Positions 33,884 to 43,183 of a DNA stretch of 64,000 nucleotides are shown piece by piece; positions within the stretch are counted from its first letter, which is position 1, and every line of letters starts with the position of its first letter. Both the position numbers and the translations under genes were made by a program. A model generated the notes under the pieces. The model saw only the letters and a list, made by a program, of their open reading frames with translations, was not told the origin of the DNA and did not search any database. Where the stretch lies: NCBI GenBank assembly GCA_013822765.1, contig PNKY01000001.1, positions 744,001-808,000 on the forward strand. The letters are read 5' to 3'. Source of the DNA: Rhodospirillum sp. (GTDB lineage: Bacteria > Pseudomonadota > Alphaproteobacteria > Dongiales > Dongiaceae).

Positions 33884-35431
33884 ATGACGCAGCAGGCGCC
33901 CCAGGACACCATCCTGGAGATGCGCGGCATCACCAAGACCTTCCCCGGCGTGAACGCGCTGGACAACGTCAACCTCGCGGTGCGCGCGGGCGAGATCCAC
34001 GCGGTGGTGGGCGAAAACGGCGCCGGCAAGTCCACGCTCATGAAGGTGCTGAGCGGCGTCTATCCGCACGGCGACTATTCCGGCGAGATCTATTTCCAGG
34101 GCCAGGAATGCAAGTTCCGCGACATCGCGGACAGCGAGAAGGCCGGCATCGTCATCATCCATCAGGAGCTGGCGCTGGTGCCGCTGCTCTCGATCGCCGA
34201 GAACATCTTTCTCGGCAACGAGCCGGCGAAGAACGGAATCATCGATTGGCATGCTTCTTTCGCCAAGACGCGCGCGCTGCTTAAGAAGGTCGGTCTCAAG
34301 GAATCGCCCAACACCCTCATCACCGACCTCGGCGTCGGCAAGCAGCAGCTGGTGGAGATCGCCAAGGCCCTGTCCAAGGAAGTGAAGCTGCTGATCCTGG
34401 ACGAGCCGACCGCCAGCCTCAATGAAAGCGACAGCGACGCGCTGCTGGCGTTGCTCAAGGAATTCCGGTCGCACGGCATTTCCGCGATCCTGATCTCGCA
34501 CAAGCTGAACGAGATCCTGAAGGTCGCCGACACCATCACTATCCTGCGCGACGGCGCGACGGTCGACAATCTCGACTGCCATGCGCAGAACGTCGATGAG
34601 GACCGCATCATCCGGAGCATGGTGGGGCGCGAGCTGGCGGACCGCTACCCGAAGCGCCATCCCAAGATCGGCGACCCGATCTTCGAAGTGAAGAACTGGG
34701 TCGTCTATCACAAGGAACATGCCGACCGGCAGATGATCAAAGGCATCGACCTCAACGTCCGCAAGGGCGAGATCGTCGGCATCGCGGGCCTGATGGGCTC
34801 CGGCCGCACCGAGCTCGCGATGAGCATCTTCGGCCGCTCGTACGGGCAGAAGATCAGCGGCCGGGTGCTGCTGCACGGCAAAGAGATCGACGTCTCGACC
34901 ATCGACAAGGCTATGAAGGCCGGCATCGCCTACGTGACCGAGGATCGCAAGAACTACGGCCTGGTGCTGATCGACGACATCAAGCGCAACATCACGCTGG
35001 CCAACCTCGAGGGCGTCTCGCGCAACGGCAAGATCGACGACAACCAGGAACAGAAGGTCGCCCACAAGTTCCGGCGCGATCTCAACATCCGCTGCTCCAG
35101 CGTGTTCCAGCAGACGGTGAATCTTTCCGGCGGCAACCAACAGAAGGTGGTGCTCAGCAAGTGGCTGTTCACCGGGCCGGAGATCCTGATCCTGGACGAG
35201 CCGACCCGCGGCATCGATGTCGGCGCCAAGTTCGAGATCTACACCATCATCGCGCGGCTGGCGGAGGAGGGGAAAGGCATCGTCGTAATCTCCTCCGAGA
35301 TGCCGGAGCTGCTCGGCATCAGCGACCGTATCTACGTGATGAACGAGGGCAGGATGGTCGGCGAGATGCCGACCAGGGAAGCGAGCCAGGAAAAGATCAT
35401 GCGCGCGATCATGAAATCCTGGGACAAGTGA
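33884..35431 (+). CDS. gguA: Multiple-monosaccharide ABC transporter ATP-binding protein (GguA-like)
   Basis: 515 aa from ATG 33884; a TTG at 33872 with GGAG 8 nt upstream is an equally good start. Two fused nucleotide-binding domains. First: Walker [10 protein letters not shown], signature [13 protein letters not shown], Walker [10 protein letters not shown]. Second: degenerate Walker [10 protein letters not shown], signature LSGGNQQK, Walker [13 protein letters not shown]. This is the sugar ABC (Rbs/Xyl/Ara) pattern, and [24 protein letters not shown] matches the GguA/MmsA branch. It works with ChvE (32661) and GguB (35451). Confidence 0.93.
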   Translation: MTQQAPQDTILEMRGITKTFPGVNALDNVNLAVRAGEIHAVVGENGAGKSTLMKVLSGVYPHGDYSGEIYFQGQECKFRDIADSEKAGIVIIHQELALVPLLSIAENIFLGNEPAKNGIIDWHASFAKTRALLKKVGLKESPNTLITDLGVGKQQLVEIAKALSKEVKLLILDEPTASLNESDSDALLALLKEFRSHGISAILISHKLNEILKVADTITILRDGATVDNLDCHAQNVDEDRIIRSMVGRELADRYPKRHPKIGDPIFEVKNWVVYHKEHADRQMIKGIDLNVRKGEIVGIAGLMGSGRTELAMSIFGRSYGQKISGRVLLHGKEIDVSTIDKAMKAGIAYVTEDRKNYGLVLIDDIKRNITLANLEGVSRNGKIDDNQEQKVAHKFRRDLNIRCSSVFQQTVNLSGGNQQKVVLSKWLFTGPEILILDEPTRGIDVGAKFEIYTIIARLAEEGKGIVVISSEMPELLGISDRIYVMNEGRMVGEMPTREASQEKIMRAIMKSWDK

Positions 35432-35450
35432 GATTGCAGGAAGTATCGAG

Positions 35451-36656
35451 ATGGCACAGCAGACCTTAGCAACGGAAGAAACAAGCCAGCGCCGCAGCGT
35501 GGGCAGCTTCGTCAAGAGCAATATCCGCGAATACGGCATGCTGCTGTCGCTGATCCTGATCATGGCTTTCTTCCAGTTCATGACCAACGGCACGCTGCTG
35601 AAGCCGCTCAACCTCACCAACCTCATCCTGCAGAACAGCTACATCGTCATCATGGCGCTCGGCATGATGCTGATCATCGTGGCCGGGCATATCGACCTGT
35701 CGGTCGGGTCGGTGTGCGGCTTCATCGGCGCAGTCGCGGCGGTGCTGATCGTGCAGTTCCACATCGACTGGATCCTGGTCACCATCTTCTGCCTGCTGCT
35801 GGGTGCGGCGATCGGCGCGGTGCAAGGCTATTTCGTCGCGTTCTGGAAGATACCCAGCTTCATCGTGACCCTGGCGGGCATGCTGGTGTTCAAGGGCCTC
35901 GCGCTCTACATCCTGAAGGGCCAGTCGGTCGGGCCGTTCCCGGTGCCGTTCCAGCGCATGAGCTCCGGCTTTCTGCCCGACGCGGCCGCCGGCGTGATCC
36001 AGGCGTTCAACCTGACGTCGTTCCTGATCGGCGTCGCCGTCACGGGGCTGGTCATCTATTTCAACGTCAAGGAGCGGCGCGGCCAGCAGGAGCATGGGCT
36101 GGTGGAGGAGCCGTTCGTGTTCTTCCTCGGCCGCAACATCCTGGTGGCGGCGGGCTTCCTGCTGTTCTCCTATCTGATGGCGTCGTACAAGGGCCTGCCG
36201 AACGTGCTGATCGTCATGTTTGCGCTGATCGTGCTCTATGCCTTCGTCACCTCCAGCATGACTATCGGCCGGCGCATCTACGCGCTCGGCGGCAACGAGA
36301 AGGCGGCGCGGCTGTCGGGCATCAAGACCCACCGCCTGGCTTTCTACACCTTTGCCAACATGGGGCTTCTGGCGGGGCTGGCCGGGCTGATCTTCGCGGC
36401 GCGGCTCAACACCGCCACGCCCAAGGCCGGCCTTGGCTTCGAGCTGGACGTCATCGCCGCCTGTTTCATCGGCGGCGCGTCGGCTTCGGGCGGCGTGGGC
36501 AAGGTGGTGGGCGCGGTGATCGGCGCCTTCGTGATGGGCGTGATGAACAACGGCATGTCGATCCTCGGCGTCGGGATCGATCTGCAGCAGGTGATCAAGG
36601 GCTTGGTGCTGCTGGCCGCGGTCTTCCTCGACGTCTACTACAAGAACAAGGCCTAG
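35451..36656 (+). CDS. gguB: Multiple-monosaccharide ABC transporter permease (GguB-like)
   Basis: 401 aa with AGGAAG 8 nt upstream of ATG 35451, 19 bp after the ATPase stop. About ten membrane segments, with the sugar-permease signature MALGMMLIIVAGHIDLSVGSVCGF. An about 40-residue cytoplasmic insert (NVKERRGQQEHGLVEEPF) is usual for this XylH/GguB branch, which is longer than RbsC. It ends at a CTAG shared with the convergent small gene at 36653. It is the last gene of the chvE-gguA-gguB operon. Confidence 0.93.
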   Translation: MAQQTLATEETSQRRSVGSFVKSNIREYGMLLSLILIMAFFQFMTNGTLLKPLNLTNLILQNSYIVIMALGMMLIIVAGHIDLSVGSVCGFIGAVAAVLIVQFHIDWILVTIFCLLLGAAIGAVQGYFVAFWKIPSFIVTLAGMLVFKGLALYILKGQSVGPFPVPFQRMSSGFLPDAAAGVIQAFNLTSFLIGVAVTGLVIYFNVKERRGQQEHGLVEEPFVFFLGRNILVAAGFLLFSYLMASYKGLPNVLIVMFALIVLYAFVTSSMTIGRRIYALGGNEKAARLSGIKTHRLAFYTFANMGLLAGLAGLIFAARLNTATPKAGLGFELDVIAACFIGGASASGGVGKVVGAVIGAFVMGVMNNGMSILGVGIDLQQVIKGLVLLAAVFLDVYYKNKA

Positions 36657-36919
36657 CTGGCCGACCTGAGCTCCGTGATCGGGCAGGTGTAGTTGAGGCC
36701 GTTGACGGCCACCAGCGCCATCAGGGGCCCGCGAATGCTGCTGGCGCCGAAGCACAAGATGGTGCCGACCCTGCCGTCCCGGAACTTCACCGTGTCGCCG
36801 ACCCGGAAATCCTCCAGCTCCATCGGTCCGTTCTTTGGAACCCAGGGGTGAAGCACGCTGCGTTCGCCGTTCATCCGAGCGCGCCGCGCAGCCGACAAGT
36901 CGAAAACCATCGCCGTCAT
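36653..36919 (-). CDS. Small hypothetical protein (88 aa) with SH3-like strand pattern
   Basis: MTAMVFDLSAARRARMNGERSV precedes a compact region, FRVGDTVKFRDGRVGTILCFG, that looks like a small beta-barrel (SH3/KOW-like) motif; the last strands are MALVAVNGLNYTCPITEL. No family name can be given. Its stop overlaps that of gguB by 4 bp (CTAG), which supports both ends being real. Probably cytoplasmic. Confidence 0.55.
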   Translation of the reverse strand: MTAMVFDLSAARRARMNGERSVLHPWVPKNGPMELEDFRVGDTVKFRDGRVGTILCFGASSIRGPLMALVAVNGLNYTCPITELRSAS

Positions 36920-36994
36920 GGGCCAAGGCCTCCCAGCTAGCGTCCGATCCGTCCAATCCGAGAAGGAAACGCCGAGACCCGGCCTGAAGTTCCG

Positions 36995-37639
36995 CTAAGG
37001 CGTTACGGGCAATGCAATCGGCAGCGCCGGCGCGTCCGGGCCGAGCTTGTCGATCTGCAGCCCAACCTTTTGAGTCTTGGCGGGAATCGCAAACTTGACG
37101 GTGCCTTCCTTGGCGGCATTGCCATCGACCACCTCGTTTAGGTCGCCGATCGGCGCAACAGGAACACCGTCCGCCAGCAGCCGGAAACTCGCGTTCCAGA
37201 AGTTGGCCGGATACTGGCTTTGATTGGCCATCCGGATGGTGAAGGTCAGGGAAAGCTGGTCGATCTCGTGGCGATCCAGCTCGATCTTGAGGATGGTGTA
37301 GCTGCGGTCGGCGCCCTTGACCTCCTGGCCGGCGGGCAAAGTCACGGGGAAGGCACCGGCCGGCGGTGCAGTGGCCGTCGGCTGGTCCCCGCCCGCGCCG
37401 GGGGTTTCGGCGGGCGCTGCCATCGACGGCTCTTCGGGCTTCGGCCCCGACAGCGACAGATAGAGACTGAGGAGCACCAGAACGACGCCGATCAAGGCGG
37501 CGAACAACCGGCCCTTGGGCCCGGCGTCCAGCCGCTCGGTGATCCGACGAAAGACGGCGACGCCCAGGAACGCCAGGCCCGCCACCAACAGGACGGCGTT
37601 GACCGGCGCGGCCAACAGCGCCTTTACGATATCCGCCAC
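36995..37639 (-). CDS. Membrane-anchored hypothetical protein with extracytoplasmic beta domain
   Basis: 214 aa. Two hydrophobic segments (about 8-30 and 45-65) flank a short basic loop. Then comes a Pro/Ala/Glu-rich linker (KPEEPSMAAPAETPGAGGD) and a beta-rich domain (about 105-214; SYTILKIELDRHEIDQLSLTFTIRMANQS...NFWNASFRLLADGVPVAP), resembling the DUF4352-like immunoglobulin-type fold. It is likely held in the inner membrane with its C-terminal domain in the periplasm. The function is unknown. Monocistronic, with no operon partner. Confidence 0.7.
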   Translation of the reverse strand: MADIVKALLAAPVNAVLLVAGLAFLGVAVFRRITERLDAGPKGRLFAALIGVVLVLLSLYLSLSGPKPEEPSMAAPAETPGAGGDQPTATAPPAGAFPVTLPAGQEVKGADRSYTILKIELDRHEIDQLSLTFTIRMANQSQYPANFWNASFRLLADGVPVAPIGDLNEVVDGNAAKEGTVKFAIPAKTQKVGLQIDKLGPDAPALPIALPVTP

Positions 37640-37760
37640 GGCACCCTCGTCTTTTCGATTCGCCCCTGCGCCGAGTTTAGCAGCTGCGCTCCTCCTGTCA
37701 GCATGCCGTCAGCGTGCGCTTGCTATCGGCAACCATCGCTATCAAAGGGGATCACCAATC

Positions 37761-38228
37761 ATGCTGTCGCTCGAGCACGTCCATCCGATGCTGGTGCATT
37801 TTCCGATCGTGTTTTTCCTGACGCTCGCAGTGGTTGACACCATCGCCACCCTGCGCGGAGCGCCGGTGACCGGGCGCACCGGCCTCGGCCACGCCTCGAC
37901 CGGCCTTGCCGTGCTGGCTGCTCTGTTTGCGATCGCGAGCTTCATGTTCGGCGACATGGCCTTGGAATTCGCCGAATCGAAAGGCTTCGAGAGCGAAGTC
38001 GCCGAGTTGCACGAGCATCTCGGCATGGCGAGCGCGGTGGCCTTCACGGTATGGGCGATCGTCCGGCTGGTGGCCTGGTGGCGGAATGCTAGCCTCCGCG
38101 GCGGCGGCGCATTCGGGCTGGTGCTGGTCGAGTTGGCCGGTGCTGCGCTGGTCATCGCCACGGCCTATTACGGCGGGCAGCTGGTCTACGACCTCGGCGT
38201 CAACGTCAACCAGGCAATGGCGGGCTGA
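37761..38228 (+). CDS. DUF2231 membrane protein
   Basis: 155 aa from ATG 37761, preceded by AAAGGGG. Four membrane segments and the family's opening EHVHPMLVHFPIVFFLTLAVVDTIA, with HP and HFP histidines that may bind metal or haem, followed by HEHLGMASAVAFTVWAIVRL and VIATAYYGGQLVYDLGVNV. DUF2231 proteins are inner-membrane proteins of unknown role, sometimes linked to cytochromes. Its TGA is directly abutted by the TCA (reverse stop) of the next gene. Confidence 0.87.
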   Translation: MLSLEHVHPMLVHFPIVFFLTLAVVDTIATLRGAPVTGRTGLGHASTGLAVLAALFAIASFMFGDMALEFAESKGFESEVAELHEHLGMASAVAFTVWAIVRLVAWWRNASLRGGGAFGLVLVELAGAALVIATAYYGGQLVYDLGVNVNQAMAG

Positions 38229-39728
38229 TCAGTGCACTGCCGCGTACATGATCTTTTCCTCGGTCGCGTCCTGCGGCGACAGTTCTTCCACGATGCGGCC
38301 CTGGCGGCAGACCAGGATGCGGTCGGAGAGGTTCATGATCTCCGGCAGGTAGGAGGAGATGACGACGACGGCGAGACCGTCGTCCGCCAGCTTGTTGATG
38401 ATCTGGTGGATTTCCGCGATCGCGCCGACGTCGACGCCGCGGGTGGGCTCGTCGAAGATGACCAGCTTCGGCTTCTGCACCAGGCTCTTGCCGATCACCA
38501 CCTTCTGCTGGTTGCCGCCGCTGAGCTCGATCACCCTCGCATTGTCGTTGATGGCGCGCACGTTGAGCGACTTGCTCCAGTATTGCGACAGCTCGCGCAT
38601 CTCGCGCATGCTGACGTACGGCACCCGCTCGAGGCCGGCCGCCAGCAGGCCGGAATAGAGATTCTCCGCGATCGACATGGTCTCGAAGAAGCCCTCGGCC
38701 TTGCGGTCCTCGGTGACGTAGAGAATGCCGTCTTTCACTGCGGGCGCCGGCACGTAATAGCGCACCGGCTTGCCGTCCAGCTCGATATCGCCGCCGCGCA
38801 GGAAGTTGCGCTTGTAGATGCCGGAGACGACCTTGAAGGTCTCGGTGCGCCCCGATCCGATCAGGCCGAACACGCCGGTGATCTGCCCCTCGTAGATCGA
38901 GAAGGAGTTGTTGCGCACGATATTGCCCATCGAGATGTCCTGCACCGACAGGATCTTCTTGCCGGCCTTGCGCACGTCGGCGGCGCCGCGCCGGTTGCGA
39001 TAGAGTTCGCCCGACAAGGTGCGGCCGACCATGTGGCGGATGACGGTGTCGCGGTCGAAGCTCGCGGTCGGGCCGTTCTGCACCTTCTCGCCGTCGCGCA
39101 GGATGGTGATGCGGTCGGAGTGGGCGAGCGCCTCTTCCAGCGCGTGGGTGATGAAGACGATGGAGACGCCGCGTTGCTTGAGCCGGCGCATGAGCGCGAA
39201 GAAGTGCCGCTTCTCCTCCGGCGTCAGGGTCGCGGTCGGCTCGTCGAAGATGATGACCTCGGCCTTGTGCTGCACGGCGCGGGCGATCTCCACCATCTGC
39301 TTCTTGGCGGCGCCGAGGGTGGAGACGATGGCGGTCGGATCGACGGTGAAGTTGAGCGACTGCAGGAACTGCTGGGCCGAGATGTAGATGCCGCGCAGCC
39401 GGTTCAGGAACTTCTCCTGCCCCAGGTAGAGATTTTGCGCCACTGTCATGGAGGGGACGAGGCTGGTCTCCTGGAACACCATGGCAATGCCGGCGTTCAG
39501 CGCCTCGGACGGCGAGGCGAAGCTGACCTCCTGGCCGCGATGGAGCAGCTTGCCGCTGCTGGCGATGATGGCGCCGGCCATGATCTTGGTCAGGGTCGAC
39601 TTGCCGGCGCCGTTCTCGCCGACCAGGGCGTGGATTTCGCCGGCCTGCAACTCGAAGTCGATGTCCTTGATCGCGGGCACGCCGCGATAGGCCTTGGTCA
39701 GCTTCCGGGTCTCGAGGATCACGGTCAT
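38229..39728 (-). CDS. Sugar-type ABC transporter ATP-binding protein
   Basis: 499 aa with two nucleotide-binding domains. First: Walker [10 protein letters not shown], atypical signature LGAAKKQMVEIAR, Walker B VIIFDEPTA. Second: degenerate Walker A GLIGSGRTE, signature LSGGNQQK, Walker B LVIFDEPTRGVDVG. It is the single ATPase and last gene of the minus-strand operon running from 45234. Its ATG overlaps the stop of the propeller gene (ATGA at 39728-39725). It would power both permeases (40804 and 44254), which probably form a heterodimer. Confidence 0.93.
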   Translation of the reverse strand: MTVILETRKLTKAYRGVPAIKDIDFELQAGEIHALVGENGAGKSTLTKIMAGAIIASSGKLLHRGQEVSFASPSEALNAGIAMVFQETSLVPSMTVAQNLYLGQEKFLNRLRGIYISAQQFLQSLNFTVDPTAIVSTLGAAKKQMVEIARAVQHKAEVIIFDEPTATLTPEEKRHFFALMRRLKQRGVSIVFITHALEEALAHSDRITILRDGEKVQNGPTASFDRDTVIRHMVGRTLSGELYRNRRGAADVRKAGKKILSVQDISMGNIVRNNSFSIYEGQITGVFGLIGSGRTETFKVVSGIYKRNFLRGGDIELDGKPVRYYVPAPAVKDGILYVTEDRKAEGFFETMSIAENLYSGLLAAGLERVPYVSMREMRELSQYWSKSLNVRAINDNARVIELSGGNQQKVVIGKSLVQKPKLVIFDEPTRGVDVGAIAEIHQIINKLADDGLAVVVISSYLPEIMNLSDRILVCRQGRIVEELSPQDATEEKIMYAAVH

Positions 39729-40807
39729 GCGCCGGCCTCCGCGCGCGTGTCGATGGCGAGGATGGCGTTGCCGCCCTGCGATGCTGCCAGGACCCGGCCA
39801 CCCGCCTCTATGACGCTGGTGATGCCATGGCGCCGGCCGTTGGCGCGGCTGTGGAAGCTGGCGACCGGCTGCAGCGCCGCATCGAGCCGGACGACCAGGC
39901 CGTAGGAGCGTGAGGGCGACCACGGCTTGTGGGTGCCCATGGTCTTGACCCCACCGCTTTGCAGCGGCTCCAGGAAGCTGGCGCCGGAGGCGAGCGCCGG
40001 CGCGATCCAGTGCGGCCGCTCGATCTCGCGCATCATGGCGGCGCGGTAGTCGTGCTCGATCAGCACGAACTCGATCAGGCGGTTGCGCGGCGCGAACAAA
40101 GCCAGCCACGCGCCGCCGTCGGACGCGGGCGCGAGGCGCGCAGGATATCCGGGCAGCTTGGTCAGCAGCGGCTGCGGTGCGCCACCCTGGCGCGGAACCG
40201 CGATCAGGCGATGGCGCCAGCTCTCCGCCACCACGATGCGGTCGCCCTGGATCAGGATGCCGTAGGGGAAGGCGAGGTCGCCGGCCAGGCGCTGGGCCGC
40301 GCCGGTCGTAAGGTCGACACGCCACAACGAGCCGCCGGCGTTCTTCTCCATCAGGTCGACGGCCCAGTCGGAAACGCGATGCTTGGCCGAGCCTTGCGCG
40401 ACCACAAGATGATCCGCGCCGTCGAACGCCAGCGCAGTCGGGCAGGCGAGGTTGCCGAGGCTCGCCGGCGTCAGCCGCTTGTCGGCGTGCTTGCCGCCGT
40501 CGATGGCGATGGACCCGTCGTCGCAGGCGATGGCGAGGGCACGGTCCGGTCCCGCTGCCATCGCGGTGACGGTCGCGGGCAGTTGCTCCACCCGCTCGGG
40601 CGTGCCGCCGCCCGGCGCCAGGGACAGGACGTCGCTGCCGCTGGAGAACAGCAGATGCATGCCATCGAAGGCGAGATTGTCCGGCGCCGCGATCTCCAGC
40701 ACGGCGTCCACTTCGTCGAGCGCCGTGTTGGGCCGGAACGCGCCATCCATCGGCGGGATGGTGACCGCCTTGCCGCGGAACAGGTCGAGGATGGGGTCGA
40801 AGATCAT
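39725..40807 (-). CDS. Strictosidine-synthase/SMP-30-like beta-propeller protein
   Basis: 360 aa from ATG 40807, with GGAGG about 9 nt upstream. Repeating propeller blades include APDNLAFDGMHLLFSSG, DLAFPYGILIQGDRIVVAESWRHRL and LPGYPARLAPASDGGAWLALF. These match blades of the propeller fused to the permease next door (YRYANGVCIAHDG...AESWACRVHRYW; MPGYPDNINRASDGTYWMAW), so the two are paralogues. This family contains lactonases and strictosidine-synthase-like esterases. A sugar-lactone hydrolase role would fit a sugar importer operon. No signal peptide is seen. It overlaps its neighbours by 4 bp at both ends. Confidence 0.85.
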   Translation of the reverse strand: MIFDPILDLFRGKAVTIPPMDGAFRPNTALDEVDAVLEIAAPDNLAFDGMHLLFSSGSDVLSLAPGGGTPERVEQLPATVTAMAAGPDRALAIACDDGSIAIDGGKHADKRLTPASLGNLACPTALAFDGADHLVVAQGSAKHRVSDWAVDLMEKNAGGSLWRVDLTTGAAQRLAGDLAFPYGILIQGDRIVVAESWRHRLIAVPRQGGAPQPLLTKLPGYPARLAPASDGGAWLALFAPRNRLIEFVLIEHDYRAAMMREIERPHWIAPALASGASFLEPLQSGGVKTMGTHKPWSPSRSYGLVVRLDAALQPVASFHSRANGRRHGITSVIEAGGRVLAASQGGNAILAIDTRAEAGA

Positions 40808-42927
40808 GGCTTCGACCTCCAATACGAATCCGGCCCAGTCCAGCTCTGATCGGCCCCGGGGATGCGGTAGCGGCCGATGCGGTTGTTGAGGATGCCGCCG
40901 ACATAGAGCCAGCCCTTGTGCTCGCGCATCGAGGTCACCATCGGGTGACTCTCACCGCTCATATCGCCAAGGGTCTCGACGATGCGGCCGGTCTCGTCGA
41001 ACTTCACCACGCCGCCGGTATTGATGTTGGGGAACAGCCATTCGTCCTGCGGCAGGCGGCGGGTCATACGCTTGCGCATGCCGGGCGAGCGCAGGGCGAG
41101 GTCGAAGCTCGGCGTGCGCATGCCGAGCCACGCCATCCAGTAGGTGCCGTCGGAGGCGCGGTTGATGTTGTCGGGGTATCCCGGCATGTCCTTGATCACG
41201 CATTCGACCTGGCCCTTCTTCGGCCCGTCGAACCAGTAGCGGTGCACGCGGCAGGCCCAGCTTTCCGCCATGAACAGCGACATGCCGTCATGGGCGATGC
41301 ACACGCCGTTGGCATAGCGGTAGCGGTCGAGGATCGTCGTCGTCTTGCCGGTCTTCGGGTCGTAGCACAGCAGGCGGCCGGTCGGGCGGCTCTCGATCGA
41401 ATCCACCGCCCATTCGTGCGCGTCGTAACGCGTGGTGGAATCGGTGAAGAAGATGCGGCCGTCCGGCGCAACGTCACAATCGTTGGGATCGCGCAGCCGG
41501 GCGTCGTCGACGATCGAGGTCCAGGTCCGGCGGGTCTCGGCGCTGAGCTTGGTCACCTCGCCTGAGCTGGAGATCGCATAGAGTCCCATCGCGCCGACGC
41601 AGGACAGCAGGGTGCCTTCCCGGTCGAACGCGAGCCCGAGCGGGAAACCGCCGGTGTGCGCGAACACTTCGGAGCGTTTGTAGTCGGGCGCAAAGAACCG
41701 CACGATCTCGCCGTGCCGCGTGCCGCAATAGAGGTGGTCGTCTCGGTCGAGGATCACGTCCTCCGGACCTTCGATCTCGCCGAGGCCGATGTATTCGGTT
41801 TTCGAGAGGCGATCGTTCAGCGCATAGGGCGTGCCGGAAGCCGGCAGGGCGGATTGCGTCTCACCCATGCGGTGGTGGATCGGCGCGACATAGAGCTCGT
41901 TCAGAACCTTGTCGCGGTTCTTGAGCCAGCGGATGTCGAGCACCACCGCCACCGCCAGCAGCAGGCCCAGCACCATCTGGTTGAAGCCGGTACCGAAGCC
42001 GAGGCGGATCAGGCCGTTGGTCATCACCAGCACGATGATGGCGCCCATCGCGCCCTTCACGATGGAGCCGCGCCCGCCGCCCAGCGAGTTGCCGCCGACC
42101 ACGGCGGCTGTCAGCGCCAGGATCTCCAGCCCCGCCCCGGTGCCGGGCCCGGCGCCGCTGAGGCGCGCGGCGAACAGGAAGCCGGCGAGGCCGCAGCACA
42201 GTCCGGAGATGACATAGGTCATGAAGACGGTGCGCTTGACGTTGATGCCGGAATTGAAGGCCGAGCGGCGCGAGCCGCCGACCGCCAGGATGTGCCAGCC
42301 GGGCCGTGAGCGAGTCAGCGCGATGTGCGCCAGGATCGCAATGAAGAACGCCGTCAGGACGGCGACGGAAAAGCCGAAGACCGTGCCGTCGCCGATGAAG
42401 TCCCACGCATCGGACGACACGAAGGACGACTGGATGGCGGTGCCGTAATCCACCACCAGGATGTCGAAGACGGCGCGGCCGATGATCAGCGTGACCAGAG
42501 TGGTCAGGAACGCGCGCAGGCGCATATATCCGACCAGGTAGCCATTGATCGCGCCGAGCGCGAGGCCGGTCGCCAGTGCCGCCGCGAACGCGACCCACAC
42601 CGGCTGCTCCAGGATGAAGAAGGTGCCCACCGCCGAGAAGCAGGAGAGCGCGAAGATCGAGCCGACCGACAGGTCGATGCCGCCGCCCAGCATCACGATG
42701 GTGAGGCCGGTGACGACGATCGAGAACTCGCCAAGTTGGCGGGTCGAATCGGTCAGCGACTGCGGCTTGAAGAAACCGGAGATCGCGCTGCCGAACCCGG
42801 CCACCGTAATGACCAGCGCCAGGAACGGAATGGCGTTGTCGGTCCAGCGCTTGGTCAGGATCTCCCCGATCAGGTGATCAGGGATGAAGTTGTAACGCAG
42901 GCGTAGGGCCCGTTCCTTGAAGGTCAT
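40804..42927 (-). CDS. ABC sugar permease fused to a strictosidine-synthase/SMP-30-like beta-propeller
   Basis: 707 aa. Residues about 30-340 are an RbsC-type permease: IVVTGLTIVMLGGGIDLSVGSIFAL, several further membrane segments and GGNSLGGGRGSIVKGAMGAIIVL, ending LLLAVAVVLDIRWLKNRD. Residues about 370-707 are a propeller with EGPEDVILDRDDHLYCGT, DPNDCDVAPDGRIFFTDST, YANGVCIAHDGMSLFMAESWACRVHRY and MPGYPDNINRASDGTYWMAWLG. An internal ATG at residue 354 has no ribosome site, so a single fused chain is likely. The propeller follows the last helix and would be cytoplasmic if topology is as in RbsC. It is coupled (ATGA) to the free propeller gene downstream. Confidence 0.9.
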   Translation of the reverse strand: MTFKERALRLRYNFIPDHLIGEILTKRWTDNAIPFLALVITVAGFGSAISGFFKPQSLTDSTRQLGEFSIVVTGLTIVMLGGGIDLSVGSIFALSCFSAVGTFFILEQPVWVAFAAALATGLALGAINGYLVGYMRLRAFLTTLVTLIIGRAVFDILVVDYGTAIQSSFVSSDAWDFIGDGTVFGFSVAVLTAFFIAILAHIALTRSRPGWHILAVGGSRRSAFNSGINVKRTVFMTYVISGLCCGLAGFLFAARLSGAGPGTGAGLEILALTAAVVGGNSLGGGRGSIVKGAMGAIIVLVMTNGLIRLGFGTGFNQMVLGLLLAVAVVLDIRWLKNRDKVLNELYVAPIHHRMGETQSALPASGTPYALNDRLSKTEYIGLGEIEGPEDVILDRDDHLYCGTRHGEIVRFFAPDYKRSEVFAHTGGFPLGLAFDREGTLLSCVGAMGLYAISSSGEVTKLSAETRRTWTSIVDDARLRDPNDCDVAPDGRIFFTDSTTRYDAHEWAVDSIESRPTGRLLCYDPKTGKTTTILDRYRYANGVCIAHDGMSLFMAESWACRVHRYWFDGPKKGQVECVIKDMPGYPDNINRASDGTYWMAWLGMRTPSFDLALRSPGMRKRMTRRLPQDEWLFPNINTGGVVKFDETGRIVETLGDMSGESHPMVTSMREHKGWLYVGGILNNRIGRYRIPGADQSWTGPDSYWRSKP

Positions 42928-42977
42928 GGGTGCGCCCGCTGATGGAGATGGATAGCTCTGGCCTGCTCGCGATGTGA

Positions 42978-43095
42978 TGCCCTCCCCCGAGGCGGGGGAG
43001 AGTTAGGGTGGGAGCGACGGCGGCTCCGCTCGACGCAATCTTCGCCGGAGAGAACAACCCCCACCCCGGCCCTCCCCCAGCTTGGGGGAGGGGGA
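42978..43095. repeat. Paired C/G-run palindromic intergenic repeat
   Basis: Left unit CCTCCCCCGAGGCGGGGGAG with AGTTAGGGTGGG (from about 42981) and right unit CCCCCACCCCGGCCCTCCCC with CAGCTTGGGGGAGGGGG (to 43095) are inverted copies of one another. Each carries its own CTCCCCC/GGGGGAG hairpin. A REP/BIME-like element in the gap between the receptor and the fused permease. Confidence 0.7.
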
Positions 43096-43140
43096 ACTGA
43101 GCCGAGTTCAAGAACCATCAAGACGATTGCCCCACACGAA

Positions 43141-43171
43141 ATTGGGAGCGGCCGTCACTGCCGCTCCCAAT
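43141..43171 (-). terminator. Strong hairpin after the second receptor gene
   Basis: A perfect 12-bp stem ATTGGGAGCGGC / GCCGCTCCCAAT with a 7-nt loop, 12 bp downstream (minus strand) of the receptor stop; the U-tract is weak (TTTCGT). Its placement parallels the hairpin after chvE. Confidence 0.65.
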
Positions 43172-43183
43172 CGACAAATGCAG

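Noticed and set aside
40804-41868. Propeller part of the fused permease as a separate gene starting at ATG 41868
   Set aside because: There is no ribosome site before that ATG, no stop between the two domains, and the frame is continuous, so a fusion is the simpler reading.
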